A DNA stretch of 13,708 bases from Firmicutes bacterium UBA1739 (GTDB taxonomy: Bacteria; Bacillota; Clostridia; Peptostreptococcales; Anaerovoracaceae): positions 13,437 through 27,144 of the forward strand of contig DCHZ01000038.1 of the NCBI GenBank assembly GCA_002315385.1, in the 5' to 3' direction. Positions within the stretch are counted from its first letter, which is position 1, and every line of letters starts with the position of its first letter. This document shows positions 6,416 to 12,951 of the stretch, in pieces. Below the pieces are notes generated by a model. That model searched no databases and had not been told where the DNA came from. It was given only the letters and a program-made list of their open reading frames with translations. Made by a program: the position numbers and the translations under genes.

Positions 6416-8101
6416 CTACTCAGCCGCCTCAGCCTTAGGAACGCGAATGCTGTTAATAAATGCTTTGAATACTGCCTTATCCCATACTACAGGAACCGGA
6501 TAAAGAGGATTTGCCTCCTTCATTGCCCATTCAATCATCTGCTCGATATCCTCATCCTCCACCATGTCAAGGCCCCAGGGGATATTCATGTCAACCTTCA
6601 TCTGTTCAATCCATGCAATGAATTTCTCTGCCTTTTCCTTATTGGATCCGCCTTCCATACCGCATACATCAGCAAGATCGGCCAGTCTGTCGTAAACAGC
6701 AGGGCCGAAGGCCTTCATGACGTGAGGAAGAATAATACTCATTGCAAGACCGTGTGCTACACCATAGAGACCGCCCAGAGTATGACCGATTGCATGGACG
6801 TAACCTACACAGCCTCTGGTAAATGCACGTCCCGCAAAAAATGCCGCCCTCTGCATGTTCTGTCGCGCTTCGAGATTAGAACCGTCCCGATATGCAATAA
6901 GAAGGTTGTCATATATGAGTTTGACAGCTTCTTTTGATAGCTTATCTTCAAGCGGAGTATTATATGTATGATTTGTATATGCTTCAACCGCATGACAAAG
7001 AGCATCGAGACCTGTACTTGAAGTGATAAAAGGCGGAAGCCCCATTGTGAGTTCAGGATCCAGAACCGCATACTTTGGCAGAATTGACGGGTCATTGATA
7101 GATGCCTTTCTGTGTGTCACGGCATCTGTGATTACAGCTGCCACCGTTGTCTCCGAACCTGTACCTGCGGTAGTCGGAACTGCAAAGAAAAGAGGAATCT
7201 TTTTGTGAACCTTAAGAAGTCCCTGAAGCTGTGCTACCGTCTTGTTTGGACGTGCGACTCTTGCCGCAATACCCTTAGCACAGTCCATTGAGGAACCTCC
7301 TCCGAAAGCCACAATGGCCTGACAGCCCGTATCCTTATAAAGCTTATATCCGGCTTCAACATTGAGACTGGTGGGGTTCGGATTTACATCACTGTAAAGA
7401 GTATAATCGAATTTTGCACCTTCCAGGGCATTCAACATTCCCTGAGGGAGTCCAATCTTCATCAGTCCGTTATCTGTTACTACCAGAACCTTTCCGGCTC
7501 CTTTTTCCCGGAGCATCTGCGGCAGATCTTTGATACAACCCGCACCCTCGATATATTCCGGCATACGGTAACCCATAAAATAGTTTCCTACTTTCATTAC
7601 AGCCTGAAAAATCCTGCAATAAGCTTTACTCATTTTCTTTTCCTCCACTAATTTATCTGAAACAGCTTTTTCTATTTCTCTGCCGGGTTCACACATCGTG
7701 ATTACTCCAACAGGGCAGGTTCCGGAGCATATTCCGCAGCCTATACAGTCTTTATCGTTTTTCAGCACCGCATAGGTGTGAATGTCTCCCACAAATTTAG
7801 CTTCTGTCAGTGCAAGACAGTCTTTCGGACAGTTTTCAATGCATACTGAACACCCGACGCAGGATTCCGTATCCACAAAAGGCTTCATCCAATGGTTTTT
7901 TGCAACCTTTTCAACCATTACTCCGTTTTCATCTAAAACTGCCGATTTGGGACAAAGTCTTCCGCAAAGCCCACAGCGAATGCACCTGTCAGGATCTATT
8001 CTGTGCTGATTTTTGAGTTCTCCCGAAATGGCACTAACAGGACAGTTTACGGCGCACAGAGTGCAACCTATACACGCATCTGTTATTGAATAACTATTCA
8101 T
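6416..8101 (-). CDS. Polyferredoxin (four [4Fe-4S] motifs) fused to an iron-containing alcohol dehydrogenase
   Basis: 561 residues in two parts. The N-terminal ~156 residues carry four C-x2-C-x2-C-x3-C-P motifs (cysteines 10/13/16/20, 40/43/46/50, 81/84/87/91, 119/122/125/129), each able to hold a [4Fe-4S] cluster. Four clusters in ~156 residues resembles AorA, the polyferredoxin subunit of Aromatoleum-type AOR. Residues 157-561 are a full-length group III alcohol dehydrogenase: nucleotide-binding GGGSSMDCAK (267-276), PTTAGTGSE, and metal ligands D366, H370, H436 and H450. It would interconvert an aldehyde and an alcohol with NAD(P)H. ATG at 8101 is chosen, with AGGAG 6 nt upstream; TTG at 8107 adds two residues. 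It follows moaD by 9 nt and ends the aor operon. At the junction, ATG 7633 has its own GGAGGA, so a separate ADH may also be made. The fusion could bring AOR electron transfer and alcohol formation together (inference). Confidence 0.9.
   Translation of the reverse strand: MNSYSITDACIGCTLCAVNCPVSAISGELKNQHRIDPDRCIRCGLCGRLCPKSAVLDENGVMVEKVAKNHWMKPFVDTESCVGCSVCIENCPKDCLALTEAKFVGDIHTYAVLKNDKDCIGCGICSGTCPVGVITMCEPGREIEKAVSDKLVEEKKMSKAYCRIFQAVMKVGNYFMGYRMPEYIEGAGCIKDLPQMLREKGAGKVLVVTDNGLMKIGLPQGMLNALEGAKFDYTLYSDVNPNPTSLNVEAGYKLYKDTGCQAIVAFGGGSSMDCAKGIAARVARPNKTVAQLQGLLKVHKKIPLFFAVPTTAGTGSETTVAAVITDAVTHRKASINDPSILPKYAVLDPELTMGLPPFITSSTGLDALCHAVEAYTNHTYNTPLEDKLSKEAVKLIYDNLLIAYRDGSNLEARQNMQRAAFFAGRAFTRGCVGYVHAIGHTLGGLYGVAHGLAMSIILPHVMKAFGPAVYDRLADLADVCGMEGGSNKEKAEKFIAWIEQMKVDMNIPWGLDMVEDEDIEQMIEWAMKEANPLYPVPVVWDKAVFKAFINSIRVPKAEAAE
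7631..7646 (-). promoter_or_regulatory. Internal ribosome binding site and in-frame ATG at the polyferredoxin/ADH junction
   Basis: On the minus strand GGAGGA (7646-7641) is followed by 7 nt and then an in-frame ATG at 7633. The encoded product from this ATG begins MSKAYCRIFQAV and is 405 residues, the normal length of a stand-alone iron-containing alcohol dehydrogenase. The site codes for VEEKK within the long reading frame. It decides whether a second, ferredoxin-free ADH is made. Confidence 0.6.
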
Positions 8102-8110
8102 CTGCAACTC

Positions 8111-8365
8111 CTAACCGCCGCAGACAGGTGACATGAGCATAACCACATCCCCGTCATTAAGCTTACTTGATTTTCTGCTCTGAACGCCGTTGATAACGAC
8201 AATACAACCGTCTATATCCTTAGAGGTAACCTTTGTATCGGGCTTTACCTTTTTTGCCTCATCCAGAAGAAGCGGATAGAGCTCTCTGACGGTTGACGCC
8301 TGAAGCTCAATTTCTCTGATACCGGTATCAAGTCGAAACAATCCGAACAGTTTTACCTTTACCAT
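8111..8365 (-). CDS. moaD: MoaD/ThiS-family sulfur carrier (molybdopterin synthase small subunit type)
   Basis: An 84-residue ubiquitin-like protein that ends in CGG. The C-terminal Gly-Gly is the site that is adenylated by a ThiF/MoeB-type enzyme and turned into a thiocarboxylate, the sulfur donor for the pterin dithiolene. VKVKLFGLF at the start and VVINGVQSRKSSKLNDGDVV near the end match the beta-grasp family. ATG at 8365 is preferred because GAGG lies 8 nt upstream; GTG at 8374 would add three residues but has no clear ribosome binding site. It begins 10 nt after the aor stop, and its own stop overlaps the ribosome binding site of the next gene, so aor, moaD and the ADH fusion are likely co-translated. 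MoaD-like genes directly after aor are common and may serve the AOR cofactor specifically. Confidence 0.92.
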   Translation of the reverse strand: MVKVKLFGLFRLDTGIREIELQASTVRELYPLLLDEAKKVKPDTKVTSKDIDGCIVVINGVQSRKSSKLNDGDVVMLMSPVCGG

Positions 8366-8375
8366 CAGCTTCACC

Positions 8376-10301
8376 TCACTTCGTTATCTTCAGTCTACGG
8401 AGGGTATTGACTGTAGGTATTCCGTTCTGATCCCATCCGCGGGCCTTATAATAGACTTTTTTCATTTTTTCAAGAGGAACAACGGTTTTCGGGTTTTCAG
8501 GATCCTGCGGTGTATGGGTTAGTCGCTTGGGAAGTGAATCATCTTTAGAAGAAACACCGAATTTCGTGCTTACATACCGGTCAAGCGTATACCCTCGTTC
8601 TCCTATTCTGAGATACTTGCCGAAGGTCATCGGCATACCAAGTGCATACCTGAACATTTTAGTATGGTGGAATACAGGAAGATGCATTGCAATGGCCGGC
8701 GAAATCCTGTTCATCACACGGATGACGCCTCCTAAATGAGGAATAAGCCTGTTAGCAGCAGTTGTTATTCCGCCGTTCGGGCGGGTAATCAGGAATCCCG
8801 GGAAGAAGGCATACGAGGTGAACAGACACTGTCCCGATGCTGAAATTGTTTCCATCAGATCCTGGAACATCATCGTGAAGTCGGCTTTTGCTTTTGGTGT
8901 CTGGCTGTCCGTATTTAGTCCGAGGCCTTCCAGAATTACCATATATCCTCCGTTAAGATGACATCCACCGCGATTCGATACAGCATAACCCAGGCCCTGC
9001 CCTACCGCACGTCTCGGTTCGTAAGCCGCAAGCTCCAGACCTTTTGATTGAATTGCGAACTCTCTGCCTCCGTACTTTTCACTGAGACGCTTGCTGCCCT
9101 CAGCCAGTTCATCGCCGATTCCTCTGCGATATGCTATATCTTCCCAGATTTGAGAGATATTATCTATATTTCCGAACTTCAGTCCGTTATCCCAGAGTCC
9201 CTTTTCATTTGCCTCCATTGCATAAGCAAGAGTACTGGAAGCCGAGATTGTATCCATGCCCAGCTCATCTATTTCGTTGTTCCAGTCCAGAATTTTCTGA
9301 AGATTGCTGTTTAGAATGCCGCCCCCCAGAAGTCCTAAAGTTTCGAGTTCAGGGCCCTTAACGGCTTCGCCGTTAACTCTCACTGTTCTTGCACATTTTA
9401 TGGGACAGGTCAGACAACCCTTATTAACGATATTGTATTCTTCCGCCAGAGTTTCTCCGTTAACTTTTTCAAAATCTTCATACTGACCGTAATTATAGTT
9501 TTTCGTGGAAAGCATTTTGCGCATCTGCATGGAGCTGACAAGTCCTGCAGTACCCAGACGCGGAAGCTGGTTTCCTGTAAGCGGATGATTCTTGAGATAT
9601 CCGAACCACTTTTTACACCACTTTCGAGTCTTTTCTTCATCAAATACAGGTACTGTATGATTCCCGGAGACTGTGATGGCTTTTAAGTTTTTCCATCCGA
9701 AGACGGCACCGATTCCCGTACGTCCGGAAGCACGCTCGCCGCTCAGCACCGCCGAATAAAGCACAAGATTTTCGCCTGCAGGTCCGATGCACATAGTACC
9801 GAACTTTGCATTATTTCCTCGCTCCTCAGTCAGCTTTTCCTTTATTATCTCATGACACGGTGTGATTCTGGTTCCCCACAGATCATCGGCACTTCTGAAT
9901 GTAAACTTGTCGTTACTGATATCAAGCCAGGTTTTCTCAGCACACCTGCCTCTTATGACAAGTGCATCGTAACCGGCCTTTTTGAGATAATAGCCAAAGG
10001 TTCCGCCACAGTTTGAGGAAGCGATAAAACCTGTCTGAGGAGAAAGTGCAGACATATTAAACCGGCTGGAGCTTGGTGCCCCTGTCCCCGTAAGAGGTCC
10101 GGTGGTAATTACAATCAGGTTTTCCTCGGAAAACGGCTTCTCTTCACCGGTGAAATTGTCGCATAAAATTCTGGCAGCCATAATCTTGCCGCCGAGATAC
10201 AATTCACGTTCATTGTCGGTCCATGGATACTCTTTTATTTCCTGTGTCGTCAGATTGACTGACATCACCTTTCCCATGTATCCGCAATACTTGCTCGACA
10301 C
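8376..10301 (-). CDS. aor: Tungsten-containing aldehyde:ferredoxin oxidoreductase
   Basis: A 641-residue AOR-family enzyme, of normal family length, that oxidises aldehydes to acids (or the reverse) with a bis-pyranopterin tungsten centre and one [4Fe-4S] cluster. Family landmarks: GYMGKVMSVNLT at the start, GPLTGTGAPSSSRFN (68-82), GRTGIGAVFGWKNLKAI (193-209), the cluster ligands C296-x2-C299-x3-C303 with C492 as the fourth, and RGGCHLNGGY (444-453). The usual DxxGLC pterin/cluster motif is here SASGQC, so the Asp is replaced. The chosen start is GTG at 10301, with a near-perfect AAGGAGG 8 nt upstream (10316-10310). The frame runs on to an ATG at 10352, but that ATG lacks a ribosome binding site and would put a regulatory dyad inside the gene. 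The enzyme is cytoplasmic with no signal peptide. Its substrate cannot be assigned from sequence. Confidence 0.95.
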   Translation of the reverse strand: MSSKYCGYMGKVMSVNLTTQEIKEYPWTDNERELYLGGKIMAARILCDNFTGEEKPFSEENLIVITTGPLTGTGAPSSSRFNMSALSPQTGFIASSNCGGTFGYYLKKAGYDALVIRGRCAEKTWLDISNDKFTFRSADDLWGTRITPCHEIIKEKLTEERGNNAKFGTMCIGPAGENLVLYSAVLSGERASGRTGIGAVFGWKNLKAITVSGNHTVPVFDEEKTRKWCKKWFGYLKNHPLTGNQLPRLGTAGLVSSMQMRKMLSTKNYNYGQYEDFEKVNGETLAEEYNIVNKGCLTCPIKCARTVRVNGEAVKGPELETLGLLGGGILNSNLQKILDWNNEIDELGMDTISASSTLAYAMEANEKGLWDNGLKFGNIDNISQIWEDIAYRRGIGDELAEGSKRLSEKYGGREFAIQSKGLELAAYEPRRAVGQGLGYAVSNRGGCHLNGGYMVILEGLGLNTDSQTPKAKADFTMMFQDLMETISASGQCLFTSYAFFPGFLITRPNGGITTAANRLIPHLGGVIRVMNRISPAIAMHLPVFHHTKMFRYALGMPMTFGKYLRIGERGYTLDRYVSTKFGVSSKDDSLPKRLTHTPQDPENPKTVVPLEKMKKVYYKARGWDQNGIPTVNTLRRLKITK

Positions 10302-10330
10302 AGATAATACCTCCTTTTCGGTACAAATCA

Positions 10331-10350
10331 GGCAAACAATACAGTTTGCC
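10331..10350. promoter_or_regulatory. 20-bp dyad in the aor leader, candidate operator or hairpin
   Basis: A perfect 7-6-7 inverted repeat: GGCAAAC (10331-10337), six bases, GTTTGCC (10344-10350). It lies at about +10 to +29 relative to the predicted aor transcript start and ends 14 bp before the ribosome binding site. That position suits a repressor operator or an RNA hairpin that controls initiation. I do not recognise the motif and saw no second copy in the window. Confidence 0.5.
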
Positions 10351-10365
10351 ATAGTATTTTTGAAA

Positions 10366-10394
10366 ATTATATCATTTTTTTTTTAATATCACAA
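10366..10394 (-). promoter_or_regulatory. Promoter of the aor-moaD-adh operon
   Basis: Minus strand: TTGTGA at 10394-10389 (4 of 6), a 17-bp spacer containing a run of ten A, and TATAAT at 10371-10366 (6 of 6). Transcription should start near 10359, giving a leader of about 58 nt before the GTG at 10301. Confidence 0.72.
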
Positions 10395-10404
10395 TAGAAT
10401 GTAT

Positions 10405-10427
10405 CAAAACAGAGGCTTTACAACCTC
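10405..10427 (-). terminator. Possible weak terminator of the tup operon
   Basis: On the minus strand, GAGGTT-GTAA-AGCCTC (10427-10412) forms a 6-bp stem, one pair being a wobble, with a GNRA-type tetraloop, followed by TGTTTT. It lies about 75 nt after the tupC stop. The stem is short, so read-through into aor is possible. Confidence 0.4.
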
Positions 10428-10436
10428 CCGGAGCAA

Positions 10437-10460
10437 CGGTTTATGAAAACCGATCGGTTT
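10437..10460. promoter_or_regulatory. Half-site cluster with 14-bp perfect palindrome, candidate regulator binding site
   Basis: Three copies of one 6-bp half site in alternating orientation: CGGTTT (10437-10442), AAACCG (10447-10452), CGGTTT (10455-10460). The last two form the perfect palindrome AAACCGATCGGTTT. It lies about 90-100 bp upstream of the predicted aor start and just after tupC. The shape resembles operators of TetR-type regulators, but no regulator gene is present in the window. Confidence 0.4.
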
Positions 10461-10500
10461 ATGCTTTCTTCAAGGGACGAAGAACCGTGACTCTTCCGAA

Positions 10501-11148
10501 TCACACTCCGTAAAACTCCAGAAAGCGCCTGAACTCTTCGGTTTTTGGGGCATTCAGTCCTTCTGTCCGGCATCTTTCTGCCGGTCGGCCTTCATGGAGA
10601 AACAATACTTCATCGGATATTCTCTTCGCCTGCTGCAGTGAATGTGAAACGATAAAAACAGTGCAGCCCGTTTTATCCCGGTATTCTTTTATAAGAGTCT
10701 CACTTTCTGTGGTGGCCTCTATATCCATTGCAGCGGTAGGTTCGTCGAGAATGAGCAGATCATAATCTTTCATCAGAAGACGGCAAAGTGCCATCCTCGC
10801 GGTTTCACCCCCGGAAAGATTTTTGGCATTTTTGTTAAGCAATGCCGTAAGTCCCATTTTCTCATATAGAAGCTTCGCCCGTTCACTGTCATCACCGTTG
10901 AGCATAATATTTTTCAGTACGCTCATCCTAAATGCAAAGCTTCTCTGAGGCATATAACCTGCGTTAAGTTCTACCGGTCTTATTCCGCTGTCAGGCTTTT
11001 CGATACCCGCCAGTATTTTTGCCATTGTGGTTTTTCCGCTGCCGTTGGTTCCCACTACCGAACAGATACTGCCGTCACTGATTTCCATCCGTGGAAAATC
11101 CAGCACACATCTGCCATCATATGTCTTAGTAAATCCGCTGATAATCAT
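10501..11148 (-). CDS. tupC: Tungstate ABC transporter ATP-binding protein TupC
   Basis: A 215-residue ABC ATPase of the short oxyanion-importer type. Walker A GTNGSGKTT is at 33-41, the Q-loop glutamine at about 68 (MPQ), the signature LSGGE at 111-115, Walker B LLILDEP at 131-137, and the switch histidine at about 169 (SHS). There is no C-terminal MOP domain, as expected for TupC and unlike ModC, which usually carries one. The ATG at 11148 overlaps the tupB stop in an ATGA arrangement, with GGAGG 8 nt upstream, so the two are translationally coupled. It energises tungstate import at the inner face of the membrane. Assignment to tungstate rather than molybdate rests on TupA and the neighbouring AOR. 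Confidence 0.9.
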   Translation of the reverse strand: MIISGFTKTYDGRCVLDFPRMEISDGSICSVVGTNGSGKTTMAKILAGIEKPDSGIRPVELNAGYMPQRSFAFRMSVLKNIMLNGDDSERAKLLYEKMGLTALLNKNAKNLSGGETARMALCRLLMKDYDLLILDEPTAAMDIEATTESETLIKEYRDKTGCTVFIVSHSLQQAKRISDEVLFLHEGRPAERCRTEGLNAPKTEEFRRFLEFYGV

Positions 11149-11831
11149 CTGCTTGCCCTCCTTTGAATAATTGACAGCAGTATATTAATAAGCAGTGCTA
11201 TCGACAGCAGTATAATGCCGAGGGCGATTCCTATCGAAAAGCTGCCTTTATTCGTATACTCCATTATCGCAGTCGTCATTACATTTGTCTTCCATGATAT
11301 TGCTCCACCAACCATTGCCACGCATCCCACTTCGGCTATCGAACGTGAAAACCCCAGAAGATACGAGGAAAATACCTGATACACACATTCATTACATAAG
11401 AGAAAAAAGCTTTTTATGCGGCTGATACCGAGTCCCTTAGCTGTTTCCCTGACTGAAAAACGAATTCCTTCAACGTAAGATTCCATGGTTCCCGCTACGA
11501 TGGGAGTAATCAGCACAACCTGGGCTATTATCATAATTCTCACCGTAAAGAGCAGGTGGGTGGCACGAAACGGTCCCACTCCCGAAAAGAGGATGTAGAA
11601 AATCAGACCGCATACTACCGGCGGCATTCCCATAAGCGTACGATTGATGACAATCAGAGCCTTTCTTCCCGGAAACTGCGATGCTCCCAGAAAAACTCCC
11701 AGAGGAACACCGATAAGCAGGGCAATAACAGAGCTCGACAGTGTCATTATCGCCGTAACATTCAGAATATTTAAGAGCTCGGCGTCGCCGCTTGCGATGA
11801 GCTCAATTGCCTTTTCAAGTGCTGTATGCAT
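11145..11831 (-). CDS. tupB: Tungstate ABC transporter permease TupB
   Basis: A 228-residue integral membrane protein of the BPD_transp_1 family. Hydrophobic segments lie at about 22-50, 58-82, 93-116, 141-176 and 197-222. The cytoplasmic coupling loop (ETAKGLGISRIKSFFLL, about 129-145) fits the permease EAA motif that docks to the ATPase. Two copies would form the tungstate channel. The ATG at 11831 has AGGAG 5 nt upstream. It follows tupA after 74 nt that contain a strong hairpin, and overlaps tupC by 4 nt. Confidence 0.9.
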   Translation of the reverse strand: MHTALEKAIELIASGDAELLNILNVTAIMTLSSSVIALLIGVPLGVFLGASQFPGRKALIVINRTLMGMPPVVCGLIFYILFSGVGPFRATHLLFTVRIMIIAQVVLITPIVAGTMESYVEGIRFSVRETAKGLGISRIKSFFLLCNECVYQVFSSYLLGFSRSIAEVGCVAMVGGAISWKTNVMTTAIMEYTNKGSFSIGIALGIILLSIALLINILLSIIQRRASR

Positions 11832-11846
11832 AAAGTCTCCTTTAAA

Positions 11847-11880
11847 ACAATATCCCTGAGCTGCTGCTCAAGGATATTGT
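11847..11880 (-). terminator. Intercistronic hairpin between tupA and tupB
   Basis: A 9-bp stem (ACAATATCC with GGATATTGT), one mismatch, then a 5-bp stem closing a 4-nt loop. On the minus strand it is followed by TTTTAAAGG, a short T tract just before the tupB ribosome binding site. It probably acts as a partial terminator or as a 3' stabiliser of the tupA message, giving more binding protein than permease, as is common in ABC importer operons. Confidence 0.65.
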
Positions 11881-11905
11881 AAACTCTATCTTATTAATAG
11901 TAAAG

Positions 11906-12883
11906 CTATTCTGCAATCTGACCGTTGTTATTAACGAATGTAAGGAATGTAGCCTTATCTGTCAGGATATATGCACCCTGTTCGTTTGCCATTACGAGAC
12001 AGGCCCCCATTCCCGCATTTGCTGATATGTACCAGTCAGAATAATCCGCAAAGCTTTCAGCTTCTTCTGTGATGCCGAGTTCTTCAGGCCAGAGTTTGAG
12101 TTCCTTGGTGTGTGTGCCGGAACCGTCACCTCTTGAAATGAATTTATACTTGCCGGCTGCAATTTTAGCAAATGCCTCGAGTACATCTGCCGATTCCGCA
12201 ACGCCTGCAGGATCTCCGGTCGGGCCCACCAGTACGAAATAGTTGTACATGAATGTAAGACGTTCTGAATCGAAACCACCGGGAACTCTTGCAAATCCTC
12301 CTTCAACGAACTCTACTTCCTTATCCTTTGAGTGAACAAGAATGAGATCCGCATTTCCGTTCTGAGCGGCTGCGATTGCCTTGCCTGTACCTGCTGACTG
12401 AACTTCCACTGTATAGCCATACTCTTTTTCAAATACAGGTAGCAGTGATGCCAGCAGTCCCGAATCATTTACCGATGTTGTTGTCGAAAGTCTGATGGTT
12501 TTTGTTTCATCTGTGGCAACGCTTATTTCGCCCTCGTATTTCGGAGCGTCTTCCTTCAATGCGAAGAGAGGTTCACCGAATTCTTTTTCTCCGTAAGCTG
12601 CCACAAGCTTAGAGCCTTCTTCGGAAAGAATCCAGTCGATGAGGGCTTCCGCACCGGCAGTGTTAATTTCCACGTCGGAAACCGGATTTCCGTCTGCATC
12701 CACAAACGGAGCATCAGGATTAACTGCAATTAGGGTGTAGTTATTGATCATGTTTTCGTCAGCCTCTTTGAGAATTTTGAGGTTGACTGCAGAGGACGCT
12801 GTGTCTTCTTTTGTTTTTGTTCCACATGCTGTAAGTGAGAATACAAGCACGAGAACCAGCAGTAAAGCTGTAATTCTTTTCAT
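11906..12883 (-). CDS. tupA: Tungstate-binding lipoprotein TupA, apparently circularly permuted
   Basis: A 325-residue extracellular solute-binding lipoprotein. The signal peptide ends in the lipobox LTAC with lipidated Cys20. The tungstate/oxyanion-binding features of TupA are present: STTTSVNDSG (133-142), SAGTGKA (163-169), ADLILVHS (178-185), SRGDGSGTH (250-258) and ANAGMGA (288-294). Their order relative to the tail is unusual. In standard TupA proteins the LILVEGD...NPY.VIAVNP and AFIDWL.S.EGQ...GKEKFGQPLF tail is C-terminal. Here that tail (residues about 33-109: LKILKEAD, NNYTLIAVNP, ALIDWILSEEG, FGEPLF) comes right after the signal peptide, and the protein ends soon after AYILTDKATFLTF. 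A linker at about 110-128 joins the old C-terminus to the old N-terminus. The ATG at 12883 has AAGGAG 7 nt upstream. It should capture tungstate outside the membrane and deliver it to TupBC. Confidence 0.9.
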   Translation of the reverse strand: MKRITALLLVLVLVFSLTACGTKTKEDTASSAVNLKILKEADENMINNYTLIAVNPDAPFVDADGNPVSDVEINTAGAEALIDWILSEEGSKLVAAYGEKEFGEPLFALKEDAPKYEGEISVATDETKTIRLSTTTSVNDSGLLASLLPVFEKEYGYTVEVQSAGTGKAIAAAQNGNADLILVHSKDKEVEFVEGGFARVPGGFDSERLTFMYNYFVLVGPTGDPAGVAESADVLEAFAKIAAGKYKFISRGDGSGTHTKELKLWPEELGITEEAESFADYSDWYISANAGMGACLVMANEQGAYILTDKATFLTFVNNNGQIAE

Positions 12884-12922
12884 TTCTTTTCTCCTTTATA
12901 AATTATTCGAAAATATAACATA

Positions 12923-12951
12923 ATAATACTTTATTCATAATTCTTCGTCAA
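12923..12951 (-). promoter_or_regulatory. Promoter of the tupABC operon
   Basis: Minus strand: TTGACG at 12951-12946 (5 of 6), 17-bp spacer, TATTAT at 12928-12923 (5 of 6). The transcript should start near 12916, leaving about 33 nt before the tupA ATG. Confidence 0.62.

Noticed and set aside
6394..6423. Short direct repeat TTCTACTCAG at 6394-6403 and 6414-6423
   Set aside because: Only 10 bp; one copy covers the ADH stop codon. It is probably chance and has no sign of a mobile element.
6203..6937. Plus-strand 244-codon frame overlapping the end of the ThiF-like gene and the ADH 3' end
   Set aside because: It lies across the terminator, overlaps two well supported genes in other frames, and its translation looks like antisense of ADH.
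10302..10352. N-terminal extension of AOR from the ATG at 10352, with a cysteine-rich CIVCLIC stretch
   Set aside because: No ribosome binding site precedes that ATG, the dyad and the real AAGGAGG would be inside the coding region, and AOR homology begins only at the GTG at 10301.
10302..10359. Moco/tungsten cofactor riboswitch upstream of aor
   Set aside because: The predicted leader is only about 58 nt with one simple hairpin, too short for the known Moco RNA. The leaders of tupA and of the flavoprotein operon are shorter still.
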